A stretch of DNA of 64,000 nucleotides. Origin: Pelodera strongyloides. Its lineage: Eukaryota > Nematoda > Chromadorea > Rhabditida > Rhabditidae. The stretch spans positions 100,465 to 164,464 of the forward strand of contig JAANDG010000326.1 of the NCBI GenBank assembly GCA_036852015.1, given 5' to 3'. The position numbers and the translations under genes were made by a program. The notes beneath the pieces were generated by a model, which saw only the letters and a program-made list of their open reading frames with translations, was not told where the DNA came from and searched no databases. Shown piece by piece: positions 53,818 to 64,000 of the stretch. Position 1 is the first letter of the stretch. The number at the start of each line of letters is the position of its first letter.

Positions 53818-54586
53818 AGTTGCGCAAATGCTAATCCTTAGAATATTGACTTTGGTTGTGTAGTCTAGGAATTTTGTGCTCACATGAGAATTCTTTTCTT
53901 TCTGTTGTGAAATGCAGGCATTTCGTAAAAATATATTTGCAGATAAGTTTTAATCTACGAAAAGTTGTGCCTTCATAACAATTGCTTTTGTTGACGGTTG
54001 TGTTGTGATTTAGCGAGGATTTTTTTTACAAATGAATGAATTCTGTGAGAGTAAACTGGAAATTGTATAACAGTGCAGTATTTATTGGCTACTCGACATC
54101 GTGAATAAATTGTCTCACACTGTATAGTATAGGCTGCTTATTGTCCCGTGGCTCACCTAACAATAAACAATAAGACGTGGCATTTTTTACATTACCGACT
54201 TTATGTACTATATGATACAAAAGAAAGTCAAATAGCTAACAAAGGCAAACGTAGTAACGTACAGATGGAAACGTGGGAGTAATATTTCTAGGAATTTGCA
54301 ACAGCCATGTGTACTCTATCTATGCAATAGCCACGTGTCGTTCAACATCTAAATAAAGCATCTCATATGCATAACCTTCTGTCGGTATATTTATGTAAGA
54401 TGAAGCTGACACCTGGAAGCTTACAATTGGCTTATTTTTAGGCTTTTATGGGAAATCGCGATATGAGTGCGTTTTGATAACTGCCACTATTCTGGACTGT
54501 TTGACCACAGCGCCTACACAGTTGATGTTCTCTTGTACAGTAATAAATGTTGTATATTATTTCGTAATTTAGCACTTGGCTGAACT
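53818..54586. other. PGP 3' UTR and spacer to the first Cys-rich gene
   Basis: AATAAA at 54103-54108 is a likely PGP poly(A) signal. The rest holds no exon or repeat that I recognise. The upstream region of the secreted-protein gene must lie here. Confidence 0.5.
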
Positions 54587-57551
54587 ATGCTCGCCCCAAA
54601 ATCTGTTTTAATTCTGCTCGTCTTGTTGGCAGTGGTAGCAAATTCCTGCAAGGATGATGAAGAAGTGCCTAATGGTTGGTTTCAATGAGTATTAAAGCGA
54701 AATACCGGAAATACCGGCAAAAAAACCCGGGAACGTGAATGTGTATTTCGGAAGTAGATCCGTCCTTTGGTTTTTGAAACGTATCGAGTACACCAGCATT
54801 CTTATGCAGCTTATGCAAATGAACATAAATTAGAATAAAAAATCGAGCAAAAATCGAGTAAATTAGCATAAGTGCGTAAGAATTCAGTTGCCCACGATGC
54901 GTTTCAAAAACCGGCCCGTATTTCGCTTTAAAGGGACAGGCCCATCAAAGTAAACCTATATTTGCGATACGTTCATAGTGACTATCAAGCATTTTTATTA
55001 CAATATATACAAACTAAATTTCACCATTATTCGCCCTGTAAAACTTTTTTCCAATGCGCTCAGCTTAAATGTATACCGTAAAGACGCAAATATCCTTGTC
55101 GTCAATGCAAATTTATCGTGAAATCATAATGCGATTAAAATTTGCATATATAGCTTTCAAATCTGCAGTTTTATGGTACACATATGCGTTGAGCGCTTTG
55201 GAAAAAAGTTTTCCAGGGCGAATAATGGTGAAATTTAGTTTGTATATATTGTAATAAAAATGCTTGATAGTCATTATGAACGTATCGTAAATATAGGTTT
55301 ATTTTGATGGGCCTGTCCCTTTAAGTGAGCTGTGTTGATGATGTGTAAGTATTTAGACTTTATTGATATTGTGAAATGAAATGTACTTAGGCAAAGGAAA
55401 GTTGTGAATACTTATCGCAGACTTTTATTATATATCTAATGATAGATTGATAGGCAGTTGCTCTAAAGCTACCGTTTTGTAACGTGCGTCTCGTTTCAGA
55501 AACAACACCTCTGGCAGCGGAGGCCACAGTTACAGGTACTATTTTTGAATTTATATTTGCGATGGTTCACATTTAGGTGCTAGCGTTAGGTGTGGAATAA
55601 ATTTTGTTTCTAGGAATATGGTAGCTCACATAATTGGTCTTTCTCGGCCCATGGAAGTGGACCTATTTTTACGACAGGTTCATAATTAATATACAGTATT
55701 TTTATTACAATATATACAAACCAAATTCCATCTACTTAAAGGAAGTCGATTTTTATTAGATGCAAGAAGTTTTATAAAACAATATGCAGCCGGTAAAAAG
55801 CCACATAAAAGCGTACTCAGGGAGAGAAATAAATGAAAATGGGTTTTGGTAAATGACCGTCGCCGGTGCATATATGCAATTGCCAGGGGTACTTGGAGAG
55901 TGAACAGCCTGCAGTGTTACACCTGGCGCGTGGTTTATCACTGCAGGGTATTTATTATGAAACTCTATACGGGCATTTGTAAACTACGGTATACTAGTAA
56001 AACTCATACACAGGGATTTCTCTCCCTGAGTTCGTTTTGCCGTAATTTAGTGATGGAATCGTAGTTTTCTTCACATTTTTGAATATTTAAAGAAAAGCGA
56101 ATAAAAAATACGAGTTTGTAGTGACTGCGATCCTTTAACCTTGGGGAATTTTTCCGGTGAGCCTTTCGGAAAGGTCTACACTACGGACGAATAAAATTGC
56201 AGATTTCAAAGGTGCATATGCAAATTTGTCATGAAATTTTGCATATGCGCCTTTGAATACTCCAGTTTTATTCTTCCTATGGTAAGCATAAAGACAAACT
56301 GCCATAAATCTAAATTTGTATATGCGAATAATACTCCAGTTTCATTCTTCCTACGGTAAGCATATAGGCGAACTGCCATGAATCTAAATTTGCATATGCG
56401 CCTTTGAAAACTGCAGTTTACTTCTTCCGTACGGTATACGTATCCGATGAGCTCGTCGAAAATTCTTCGCCGGGTTGAATGTGGTCAAAATTTAGCTATT
56501 GTAATCAACACTCTTAATAGAAATTAAGGAGAGGTCGTAAATATAGGTTTACTTTGATGGGCTGGTCCCTTGGCTCTTCGTTTCTTCATGTTATAGCATA
56601 CTGTGTCATAATAGACTACAGCAAGCACAATATTAATGTATTATTTGTAGCGTCCCTGCCACTCTACCGATTTTTGCTTCAGAAAGAGAGAAAGAAAAAC
56701 TGCCGTTTTGAACAATTCGTACCAAGCAGTCCTATAAAAATACATGTTTACAATTAGTTTAGACTGCAGCATGGGATGCAAGCCAGTGACTACAGCAGTT
56801 CCAGACGAGTGTCCCGATTTGTACACATGTGTGCCGGCAACTGAGGACCTACTGTTCCGAGGCCCTGGTCCAAGAGGCTGTGGAGGATACGGGTTTGTTT
56901 TAAATTGCAAATTATTACATTTGTGACTTACAGCGAAATACCGGCCTGTTTTTGACATGTGTCGTTGACAACTACAAAAAGGAAGATGTCCACGATTCGT
57001 TTAAAAAACCGGTCGGTATTTCGCCTTGGCAACTGCAAAGAAGTGAGATCAATATGAGTAGGATCTTCTGCCCGTGGTATAGAAGTTTAGGAAAGGCGAC
57101 CAACTTTAAAACTTGCACTCTAGTTGCACGACGCACCAACTTCCTTGAAATGATTAACATACTTTAAAAAAATCGATGCGTTGAAGTAGTTTCCCTATAG
57201 AGGAAATGCGCCATAGAGGCATAGAGATAAATAACTTTTGCGCCTTTCATATGTATGTCTGGTGTTGTAGTGGACTATTTATCGAAATTTTGCCAAACTA
57301 TTTTACTGTCACGCTGTGCTCAGAATTATTACATGACAGTAGAAAGATCTTTTGCCCTCTAACTTATTACGACCGTTTTCAGGTGTCTGGCTACTCTAGA
57401 TATTTGGGTAACTGCGCCCAATGGATCACATTATAACGGAGTCGCCATCGAATGCACGCCCGAAGGAAAACAAATAATGGTAGAAGGAGATGGAACTAGT
57501 GGATTGATCCTCGAAGTTGATGATTATATTTCCTGGTGTGGCATAGCATAA
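54587..57551 (+). CDS. Small secreted Cys-rich protein, tandem copy 1
   Basis: Four exons (54587-54674, 55500-55535, 56763-56892, 57383-57551) join in phase to 140 residues. Residues 1-20 (MLAPKSVLILLVLLAVVANS) are a clear signal peptide. The mature part has DCSMGCKP, DECPDLYTCVPATEDLLF and GPRGCGGYGCLA in order. It then has IWVTAPNGSHYNG, IECTPEGKQI and ends YISWCGIA. Nine cysteines follow the signal in a pattern shared with copy 2. The pattern (CxxxC, GC, paired late Cys) is loosely like nematode C6-type extracellular domains, but I cannot assign a family or function. The exon 3 donor is GG|GTTTGT, the same weak class as in copy 2. Introns hold hairpins A10, F2 and A11. Confidence 0.75.
54692..54931. 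repeat. TTAA hairpin family A, copy A10, with captured PGP sequence
   Basis: Left end ATTAA|AGCGAAATACCGG, right end CCGGCCCGTATTTCGCT|TTAA. It is longer than its relatives because the left arm is interrupted by 54724-54771, the inverted PGP exon copy. The right-hand TTAA is also the left TTAA of F2. Confidence 0.9.
54928..55324. repeat. TTAA long hairpin family F, copy F2
   Basis: TTAA|AGGGACAGGCCCATC at the left, GATGGGCCTGTCCCT|TTAA at the right, with long pairing arms as in F1. It directly abuts A10 in intron 1 of Cys-rich gene 1. Confidence 0.9.
55640..56577. repeat. Degenerate family F derivative with internal amplification
   Basis: The left-arm fragment near 55645-55735 and right-arm fragment near 56530-56575 match F1 and F2. 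Between them a module resembling TTTGCATATGCGCCTTTGAA plus CTTCCTA(C/T)GGTAAGCATA recurs several times (about 56215-56440). A separate inverted pair, CAGGGAGAGAAAT/ATTTCTCTCCCTG, lies at about 55819 and 56013. Confidence 0.55.
56932..57027. repeat. TTAA hairpin family A, miniature copy A11
   Basis: About 95 bp with AGCGAAATACCGGCCTG at the left and ACCGGTCGGTATTTCGCC at the right. The interior is deleted. It is in the last intron of Cys-rich gene 1. Confidence 0.7.
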
Positions 57552-57559
57552 CAGCAAGA

Positions 57560-57565
57560 AATAAA
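57560..57565 (+). terminator. Poly(A) signal of Cys-rich gene 1
   Basis: AATAAA begins 9 bp after the stop codon. Cys-rich gene 2 has AATAAA at 62283-62288, overlapping its TAA. Confidence 0.6.
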
Positions 57566-57703
57566 TGTACGAATCCTATTGTAGTAGTTCCCTAAACGCG
57601 ACTTTTTATATATCTGATTTTATCTGGATTACACATTTGCTATTGCGCCATGTACGAAAAATTAGTGTTCGGCGATAACATGGCACACTCCATGCGACTA
57701 CAG

Positions 57704-57854
57704 GTATAAGTTGAAAGAAGGCGAGTCAGAGGAAAAGGCCGCGCCTCTTGTGCGCGATCCGTGCGCCGACTGGAATTGTGTACAATTCGTCGAGTCTCCG
57801 AAAATGCCCTCAAAGGAAACCTTCACTGGGAGAATGGATGGGAAACATGGCTAA
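57704..57854 (+). CDS. Orphan terminal exon candidate
   Basis: The acceptor-like CGACTACAG is followed by an open frame to TAA. The peptide begins YKLKEGESEEKAAPLVRDPC, continues ADWNCVQFVESPKMPSKETF and ends TGRMDGKHG. Composition and codon use look coding and it contains two Cys. It could be an alternative 3' exon of Cys-rich gene 1, part of another small gene, or chance. I do not recognise it. Confidence 0.25.
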
Positions 57855-60800
57855 GGAAAACTGGGAAGCCATTAGATTTTATCCTGGAGCGCTTTCGGGT
57901 CCATGCATGTGGCGTTTCACAAGAAATCTTGTAATTCCTTCATGACACCTATCAAACACACATAAAAAACCATAAAAAAACTATCTGGTCAAATTTCTAG
58001 GTGGTCGGGCATCTCTTTGCTACCGAACTGTTTCATCAGCAAAAAAAAACGACTCACAATTAGACTGCATGTTCTGACTTCACTGCCGACTTGACCTTTT
58101 CACTTGTCAGCGCGCTGTCTACCGCGAAAATCCAAGGTCACCCAAGACCACCCGGCCAGGACAGGACCACCCGTACTGTTGCTCTGCTCGATTGACTGAT
58201 TGTCCTGTCGTTTTCTTCATGTTTGCAACACATTTAAGAGCGGCGCACATGTCCATTTTATTTATTAGCCTTGAGTAGACATACTGTAGCTGCTAACCGT
58301 TTTGAATCGCTGTAGTGAGATAGAATATCGATTCCCTATCCTAGACATGAGATTTTCTGTATTTAATCATAAACACATTTCTTTCTAAAGACAGATTTAG
58401 AAAGGTAGAATATCGATTCCATCCTAGACTTGATATTTTCTGTATTATAATAATTTATTACACCACTAATAAGGTGCGCACAAACATACATAATTAAGAC
58501 AATAAATACAGTTAAGACAGAAAAACGGTAATAAGGGACATAAGGTACATGTGAAGTATTTAGTCATAAACATATTTCTTCCATAGACAGATTTAGAAAA
58601 GTAGAATATCGATTCCGTATCCTAGAAGGAAGTTTACAAAGTTCAAACTTTTCGCTTGACGTAAACTTTTGTACTGTGTGGTGATTGTGAAAAGTGTTCT
58701 GATCAACTATGTACCCATGTATTTGACGCAATGTACTGACGTAGTGTCCTGGACAGACCCCTCAATGTGAAAAAGATTTGCAGGCATTAACTGGGAGAAT
58801 AGAATATGTTCATATGCTAAAACCAAATGCCATATCACTTTTTCTTTTCTGATGAAACCACCTTTGACTCCACTTTCAATAAACATTATCCACAAAAACT
58901 CGACTAAACACCGTATTATCACCATATTTGAACGTCTTTGCCGTTTTTTTGCTCAAAAAATGATTCATTATCATTTGCACAATTTGGTATTTCTAATTTC
59001 TACTATCCTTACTATACTATTTTATATTGGACGCCGAGCATACTTATAGTATTTCGGTTCATACCGACCGTATATGCAAATGTTTTGTTGTAAACGGTTA
59101 GCAGTACAAAAAAACCGAATGGGCCTGACTGCCGACCGTGACCCAGATGGATATAATGCTTGTAAGTCCTTCAAAGTACATTCCACAGGAGGGTTTTTTG
59201 CTTTATATGGAAGCTTGAGTTGGATGCTTTCTACATGAACATGAACAAGCTATTGAGATATTTCATTATGCTTTATATCGTATGCCACTCTGTGATTCGT
59301 TGAAGGGCGGAGCTTATCTTATCAAGGCGATCTGTGAAGAGCTAACCTTTATCTTACGGTCAGGGGTTGTGCGTTGGGGTACTGTAGAATAACCATCAAA
59401 TGGCTGAACTATAATATCAGACGCAGTAGAGAGAGAGGGAGAGAGAGGGAGAGAGAGGGAGACGTAAGCTGATTACTAGTTCCATCCTCTAGCGATCGTT
59501 TTTTATTGATGGTGCGAGTTTACTTGGGCTTGACAATACAAATCCCACGTTGCTTTCTTCTCATGGTTTGTCAATCGTGCACCACCTTATAGTGGTCCAC
59601 TTAGTAGTTAGTCCCAGCATACTTTACAAGTTGGTCCACTGCTGACAGTGACCATTAGATGTTTACTTCACCTTGTAATTATCTTGTACCAACACCACAT
59701 AGTAATCATTGTAGCAATTGCCCCCCAATGTATGCCCGATTCACGATGTTTCTGTTTGTTGAACATCTGCTCTATCCAACGTGGATGTAACCACGGGGCT
59801 TTTTTTATTCCAGAGAGTATCCAGGGCAAAAACATCATTAAAACGGTAGATGAATGTCATAAAACGTCTGAATTGTGAAATGATTTTGAAAAGGGTTCTG
59901 TTTGGGTTCCCGGGCAACGCCGTTTTTCGAAACCTTTCGAACCATAGAAAGAGAGAGAGATAGAGAGTTAGGGGAGAGGGAGACAAAGTGCAAGAGAAAG
60001 TCTAGGTGCTGAAAAATTGTGACTGAGACAGTAAGAAATGTCACTGTGATAAGAAATGCCAACATGATAGCGATCTGTGTGAGTCTAGGTTGAACTTTGA
60101 GCAATGATCAAAAGGAGAGACTGGGTAAAAGAAAATGCACAGAAGTTTTTGTGGCATCTAATAAATAAATATAACAAAAACGCGATTCTGGACGAGATGC
60201 AGAGTCCAACATACGTTTCCAAAACAACCCGTTATACCATTTTAATGATACGTTCACAATCTTCGCGCTGTTTTTCGATACTTTCGCATGCGAAAGTGCG
60301 CGAAAATTTAACATAAATACTCTATCATCCATGTTATTGCAGTTTCTATAGTGGGAAACTACTCGAATTTTACATACAGTAAGAAATTTACATACACCTG
60401 CGGCGTGTTTTGCATACACCTAATGTAAAACTGCGCGAAAATGGAAAAGTCAACTTGGATGGTACATTCGCGGCGAATTCGCGCGAAAGTGTAACATAAA
60501 TACTCTATCACAGTTGTCCGACTTCTATAGAGCGCGCAGCGCGCATTATGGCCGGGAGCACTAGCTGTGTCGGTCAACATTGCGCAAGAAGTTGTTACGA
60601 AATTTTAGTTCCAAAGCACAGACTCAAATCAGGTTGTTTTCTATCCCGGCTAGCCCAAATTCCATGCTAACGAAAAGTCTGTTCCACAGTATCAGTGATA
60701 AATTGCTATAATTGGCGGATAGTGTTTTTGTATAGGTTATCACATTAGTCGCAGTACAATAAGAATCTTTTTATGTGTCACGGAATCAGCGAAATTTTAC

Positions 60801-60943
60801 CTCTAGTTCTGGACTCGGCTCAAGTTTCTGCTATCAGGCGCCGTTTTTTACTACATGGCGATGGTTTGGCGGCTTCAACTGGGGATGCACCACATCACTA
60901 AAAATATTGTGGTACGTCTGAACTAAACTACTAAATATTAACT

Positions 60944-62284
60944 ATGTATATTGCGTCAAAAGTATTCATACTTGTATTCATTGCGACAAGAGTAGATGCG
61001 TGCATTAGAACACAACCGCCTGAAGAACCGACTACTAGTTAGTTTTAAACAAAGCTGAAAACAAAATAATGCTAATTTGTACCGAACTACCTTAGGTGGA
61101 TATAATACAAATTATTATAACTTCATAGTTCACATTGCAAAGCGCGAAAAAACACTATTGCTAGGGTAGAACTAAACAATACCTCAATAGGTTTTGTTAG
61201 ATGCTCTTACAATGTAAAGTGAGCTTTTGTGCGAGCATGGTCAAACCAGTCAAACGTTTCCCGTTACATAATGTTCATGTACAGCGACGCAACTGCCCAC
61301 TACGACTGACTTGCTTACGACAACGACGCAAACAACTTCGACATCGGCAGCGACGACAACGGTGAGCACCAGCACGACATCGACTACCACCACGACGACA
61401 TCGACAACAACGACAACGACAAGTACTACCACTACTACCACTACGACTACTAGTAAGTACTACCTTCATTAGAATGTAGACGGTCTAAATTTTAAATCCA
61501 TACTTTGATTTGCAACATTTACAATTAGCACTGTGTAGAAGGCGATTTAAACTGTCTCACAATGCGATCTTTAAAACTATGAAGCTGTCACCACCAGCAT
61601 ATAGGTGGTTAAACTTTCTATGATTTTTTTTGTTTGAGGGTTCATTTCTGTATTAGATGCTAACTCGCTTAGATTTTTCAGCAGACTGCAGCATGGGTTG
61701 CCCGGCATTGGTTCCAGGAATTCCAGATCTCTGTCCTGATTATTATACCGAATGCATACCAGCCACAGAAGACGAAATCTTTCACATTCCGGGACCAAAG
61801 GGCTGTGGAGCTGTCGCGTTTGTTTTATGCATATCATACCAAAGCTTGTGCACTATACTTGTACTTGAGCTTGGTTGTTTAGCGCAGGAATAATAGGTTC
61901 CATGAAATTCTATTGAAAGTGCGTTTGTTTTATAAACATTTGTCGCGTTTGTTTTATAGACATGCTATTTAATATGGGGAGGCATGTCCGAGAAAAGGGA
62001 GAGAGGGATAGAGAGAGAAGGGTGAAAACAAAGTAGACCATATAAATAATTGGAAACTGCGGACAGCTGGATGCAGAAAAAAAGTTAGAATATTGTGGAA
62101 GGATTCCTCTTTCAGTTGTAAACTTGCGAACGACATCTGGGTGAGTGCCCCCGATGGGACACAATATTATGGAAATGGCATAGAATGTACTCCCGAAGGC
62201 ATGCAAGTACTCCTTGTTGACGATGGATCGACTGGAGAAACAGTTGACGTCGTGGAAGGCTTTATTGTATGGTGTGGTGCGTAA
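60944..62284 (+). CDS. Small secreted Cys-rich protein with Thr-rich linker, tandem copy 2
   Basis: Four exons (60944-61037, 61285-61452, 61682-61817, 62116-62284) join in phase to 188 residues. MYIASKVFILVFIATRVDA is a signal peptide. Exon 2 encodes about 55 residues rich in Thr and Ser, a likely O-glycosylated mucin-like linker. Exons 3 and 4 parallel copy 1: DCSMGCPALVPG, DLCPDYYTECIPATEDEIF, GPKGCGAVACKLAN, IWVSAPDGTQYYG, IECTPEGMQVLL and a C-terminal WCGA. Exon 4 is 169 bp in both copies and exon 3 differs by 6 bp. Intron positions and phases are the same, so the pair arose by duplication. The corresponding linker in copy 1 is only 12 residues. Probably extracellular; function unknown. 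Confidence 0.8.
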
Positions 62285-63064
62285 TAAAATATGCTTTGAA
62301 TTGTAGTTCATTTTCGGCCGTAGGCAACCCCAACACCTCTAATAATATATATGTTTTCCTTGTGGTTGTTTCAATAAAATGTTATACCTTTAGTATTAAA
62401 AAAGGCATAATTTCAGCGGGGCATCACGCATTTCTATCACGCGAGTATCGAATCGTTTTCTCGTCATTTACAGTATATTGATGAGAATATTTTTTATTAA
62501 CAAGCACAATGCTAGATGCATGATTTACAATCTTGAAATATTGTATCGCTCCAAATCGTTCCAATACAGTTACTGACAGAACTTTTCGTCCCATACCCAC
62601 ATCCCCAAATCAACATATCCGGGGAGCACAGTTTCTCCGCTTGTATAGCTGGTTCCTAAAAAAAGTTTATCTTTTGTCATTCACTTACGTTTGTTGTCAC
62701 TTGCAAAAAACTCAGAAGAAACAGTTGCCTGAACTCTGAATAAGTCGCTTACTATTCTCGGGCACATATACGCCTGCGTTGCCACCCGAGCAAATTGGAG
62801 TGCTCGCGTGGCTAGTCGCGCTTTAGTGAATGCGCCGCGCGCGTACTAATATTCAAAGCGCACAGTTAACCGTGTACAAGGGTAGATACAAAGTTCATAG
62901 TTAAATCGGTATTGTAGCTTGTTTTGGTTTACAGCAGACCGCAGGGCGCCGCAACACGTTGCGTCGACTGTACTATGTCCCTGTCGTAGTCTTTCAACCT
63001 GCGCACACGACAAATGAGCCAACTAGTTTTATTTGCGCAATTCTTGTCAGACCCACGCAGTTAG
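62285..63064. other. 3' flank of Cys-rich gene 2
   Basis: A second AATAAA occurs near 62371. Apart from a GC-rich stretch near 62820-62845 and 62930-62965, I see no feature. Confidence 0.5.
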
Positions 63065-64000
63065 TCACCGCAGTAACGCAAACCCGCGCGTAGCTGCGCT
63101 CCCGAAATCCAGAGAGAACTGCAATGTGATGTTGCTACCGTTCTTCTGGAGTTTCCAGTTGGCGCCACAATTGCCCTCATTTGCAGAGACGTATAACGGT
63201 TCACCAGTCTTCGGTCCAGCCTTTATGATTGCACTCCTTGCTGAAAAAAGACAATCAATAACTACAATACTAATGGACATGTTTTTTTTTCGAATTATAT
63301 AAAACCATAAACGTCGCAATCCGCAGCCGGTTAGGATACCGACACTTTTGCAACCAGTGGAGTTACAGAAACTTAACTGTTGTGGGTGGTCCATAATAAT
63401 AACGGTAACATAAGCCAACATCACATTGTATTTTTTTTCTGCCTTTATTGCCTATATTTGGCGACACATCCGGCCTTACTTTTTCCACTAGAAGCAATTT
63501 CTCCAAATCGTCTCCTTTTTCGATTAACCTTCCGAGAAGAATTTCAAAAACACTTAAAAGTTAACTTTCCTCCTGCAGTGAATTTGGACTATCTTCTATT
63601 TTGCCGACTTTCGTTGTAATTTATATTCCAACAAATATGACTACCAGCACAGAAAAGTGCTATTTAGCTGTCACAGTATACCAGCAGTCGAAGAGAACGG
63701 AGCTTCCGATCAGGCCTATCCAATGCTAATACTAATAAACTACAAACACTGGGACACCTGATTTGGAAACATTGTGTACTGAGTGTGATTTATATGGGGT
63801 GAACAATATACACAAATAAAGTACGGGGTGTTTAGAATTGAAAAAACTTCAAATGTCATTCGGTTTGCAAAAAAGTTTCGTGCATCCCTTGACTCGAGGC
63901 ATACCATTCTTTGAAGCAATAAAGAGTTGTGTAAAGAAAGGAACTGACCCGTATTGAAATTGTACTGCTCCAAGGAGCAGCTACCGGGGTTAGCAACCAC
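63065..64000 (-). CDS. Unidentified gene, two candidate exons at right edge
   Basis: The upstream exon (63949-64000, continuing off the window) reads VVANPGSCSLEQYNFNT and ends ACG G|GTCAGT. The next acceptor (TTTTTTCAG before 63240) resumes in phase with CA AGG AGT, giving ARSAIIKAGPKTGEPLYVSA, then NEGNCGANWKLQKNGSN and ITLQFSLDF, then TGA at 63067-63065. The two parts contain similar VxANxGxC units (VVANPGSC, VSANEGNC), which hints at a repeated extracellular domain. The last 15 codons fall in GC-rich sequence resembling a family C terminus. The family is not recognised, and the exon may instead end at an internal GT. Confidence 0.35.

Larger units (their letters stand above)
57552..60943. 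other. Spacer between the two Cys-rich genes
   Basis: An exon-like segment at 57704-57854 (see findings) is the only coding candidate. A thrice-repeated AGAATATCGATTCC block with flanking AGACAGATTTAGAAA occurs between 58320 and 58625. (GA)n tracts are at about 59428-59462 and 59945-59985. Near 60280-60520, GCGCGAAA.. and AACATAAATACTCTATCA blocks are duplicated. Confidence 0.5.

Noticed and set aside
56972..57167. Overlapping 60-70-codon frames in the last intron of Cys-rich gene 1
   Set aside because: They run through the miniature family A hairpin and AT-rich intron. Exons 3 and 4 join in phase without them.
61250..61469. Minus-strand poly-Val and Arg/Cys-rich frames
   Set aside because: They are the complement of the Thr-codon exon 2 of Cys-rich gene 2, which fits in phase with its neighbours.

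Overview
The window is eukaryotic genomic DNA, almost certainly from a nematode. Genes are split into many small exons with GT..AG introns and short T-rich acceptors (tttcag, ttttag). The best matches I recall are metazoan, the stomatin gene resembles nematode UNC-1/MEC-2, and there is an internal run of TTAGGC, the nematode telomere unit. I cannot name the genus. Introns and intergenic gaps are long and repeat-filled, and no operon is evident.

Layout. (1) 33-6583, minus: a SEC63 (J-domain ER translocon) gene, cut off by the left edge. (2) 8419-18319, plus: a complete 25-exon CDC5L (Myb-type spliceosome protein), divergent from SEC63. (3) 21221-23796, minus: a six-exon forkhead factor, FoxQ2-like, with a C-terminal eh1-like motif. 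(4) About 31.9-48.0 kb, plus: a stomatin/UNC-1/MEC-2-type gene. Its common core lies at 44638-47395, several candidate first exons all end in phase 0, and two homologous last exons each have their own stop and poly(A) signal. (5) 49484-53817, plus: an eight-exon HAD-family phosphoglycolate/glycerol-3-phosphate phosphatase. (6) 54587-57551 and 60944-62284, plus: tandem paralogous small secreted cysteine-rich proteins, the second with a Thr-rich linker. (7) 63065-64000, minus: two possible exons of an unidentified gene at the right edge. A tRNA-Gly(GCC) gene lies at 40185-40255, on the minus strand.

The proteins are not obviously one pathway. They are housekeeping genes (ER import, splicing, metabolite repair), one developmental regulator, one membrane scaffold and a small secreted family.

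The most notable non-coding content is a swarm of non-autonomous hairpin elements. At least five families (A, B, F, G, I) share ends of the form TTAA|AG(C/G/T)G and sit in TTAA sites in introns and intergenic DNA. One copy carries a 48-bp exact inverted copy of the phosphatase last exon, and two elements abut sharing one TTAA. Other families (C, D, E, H), tRNA-like elements (one pair in a large inverted repeat), CR1-like retrotransposon fragments, several minisatellites and many (GA)n/(CT)n tracts fill the rest.
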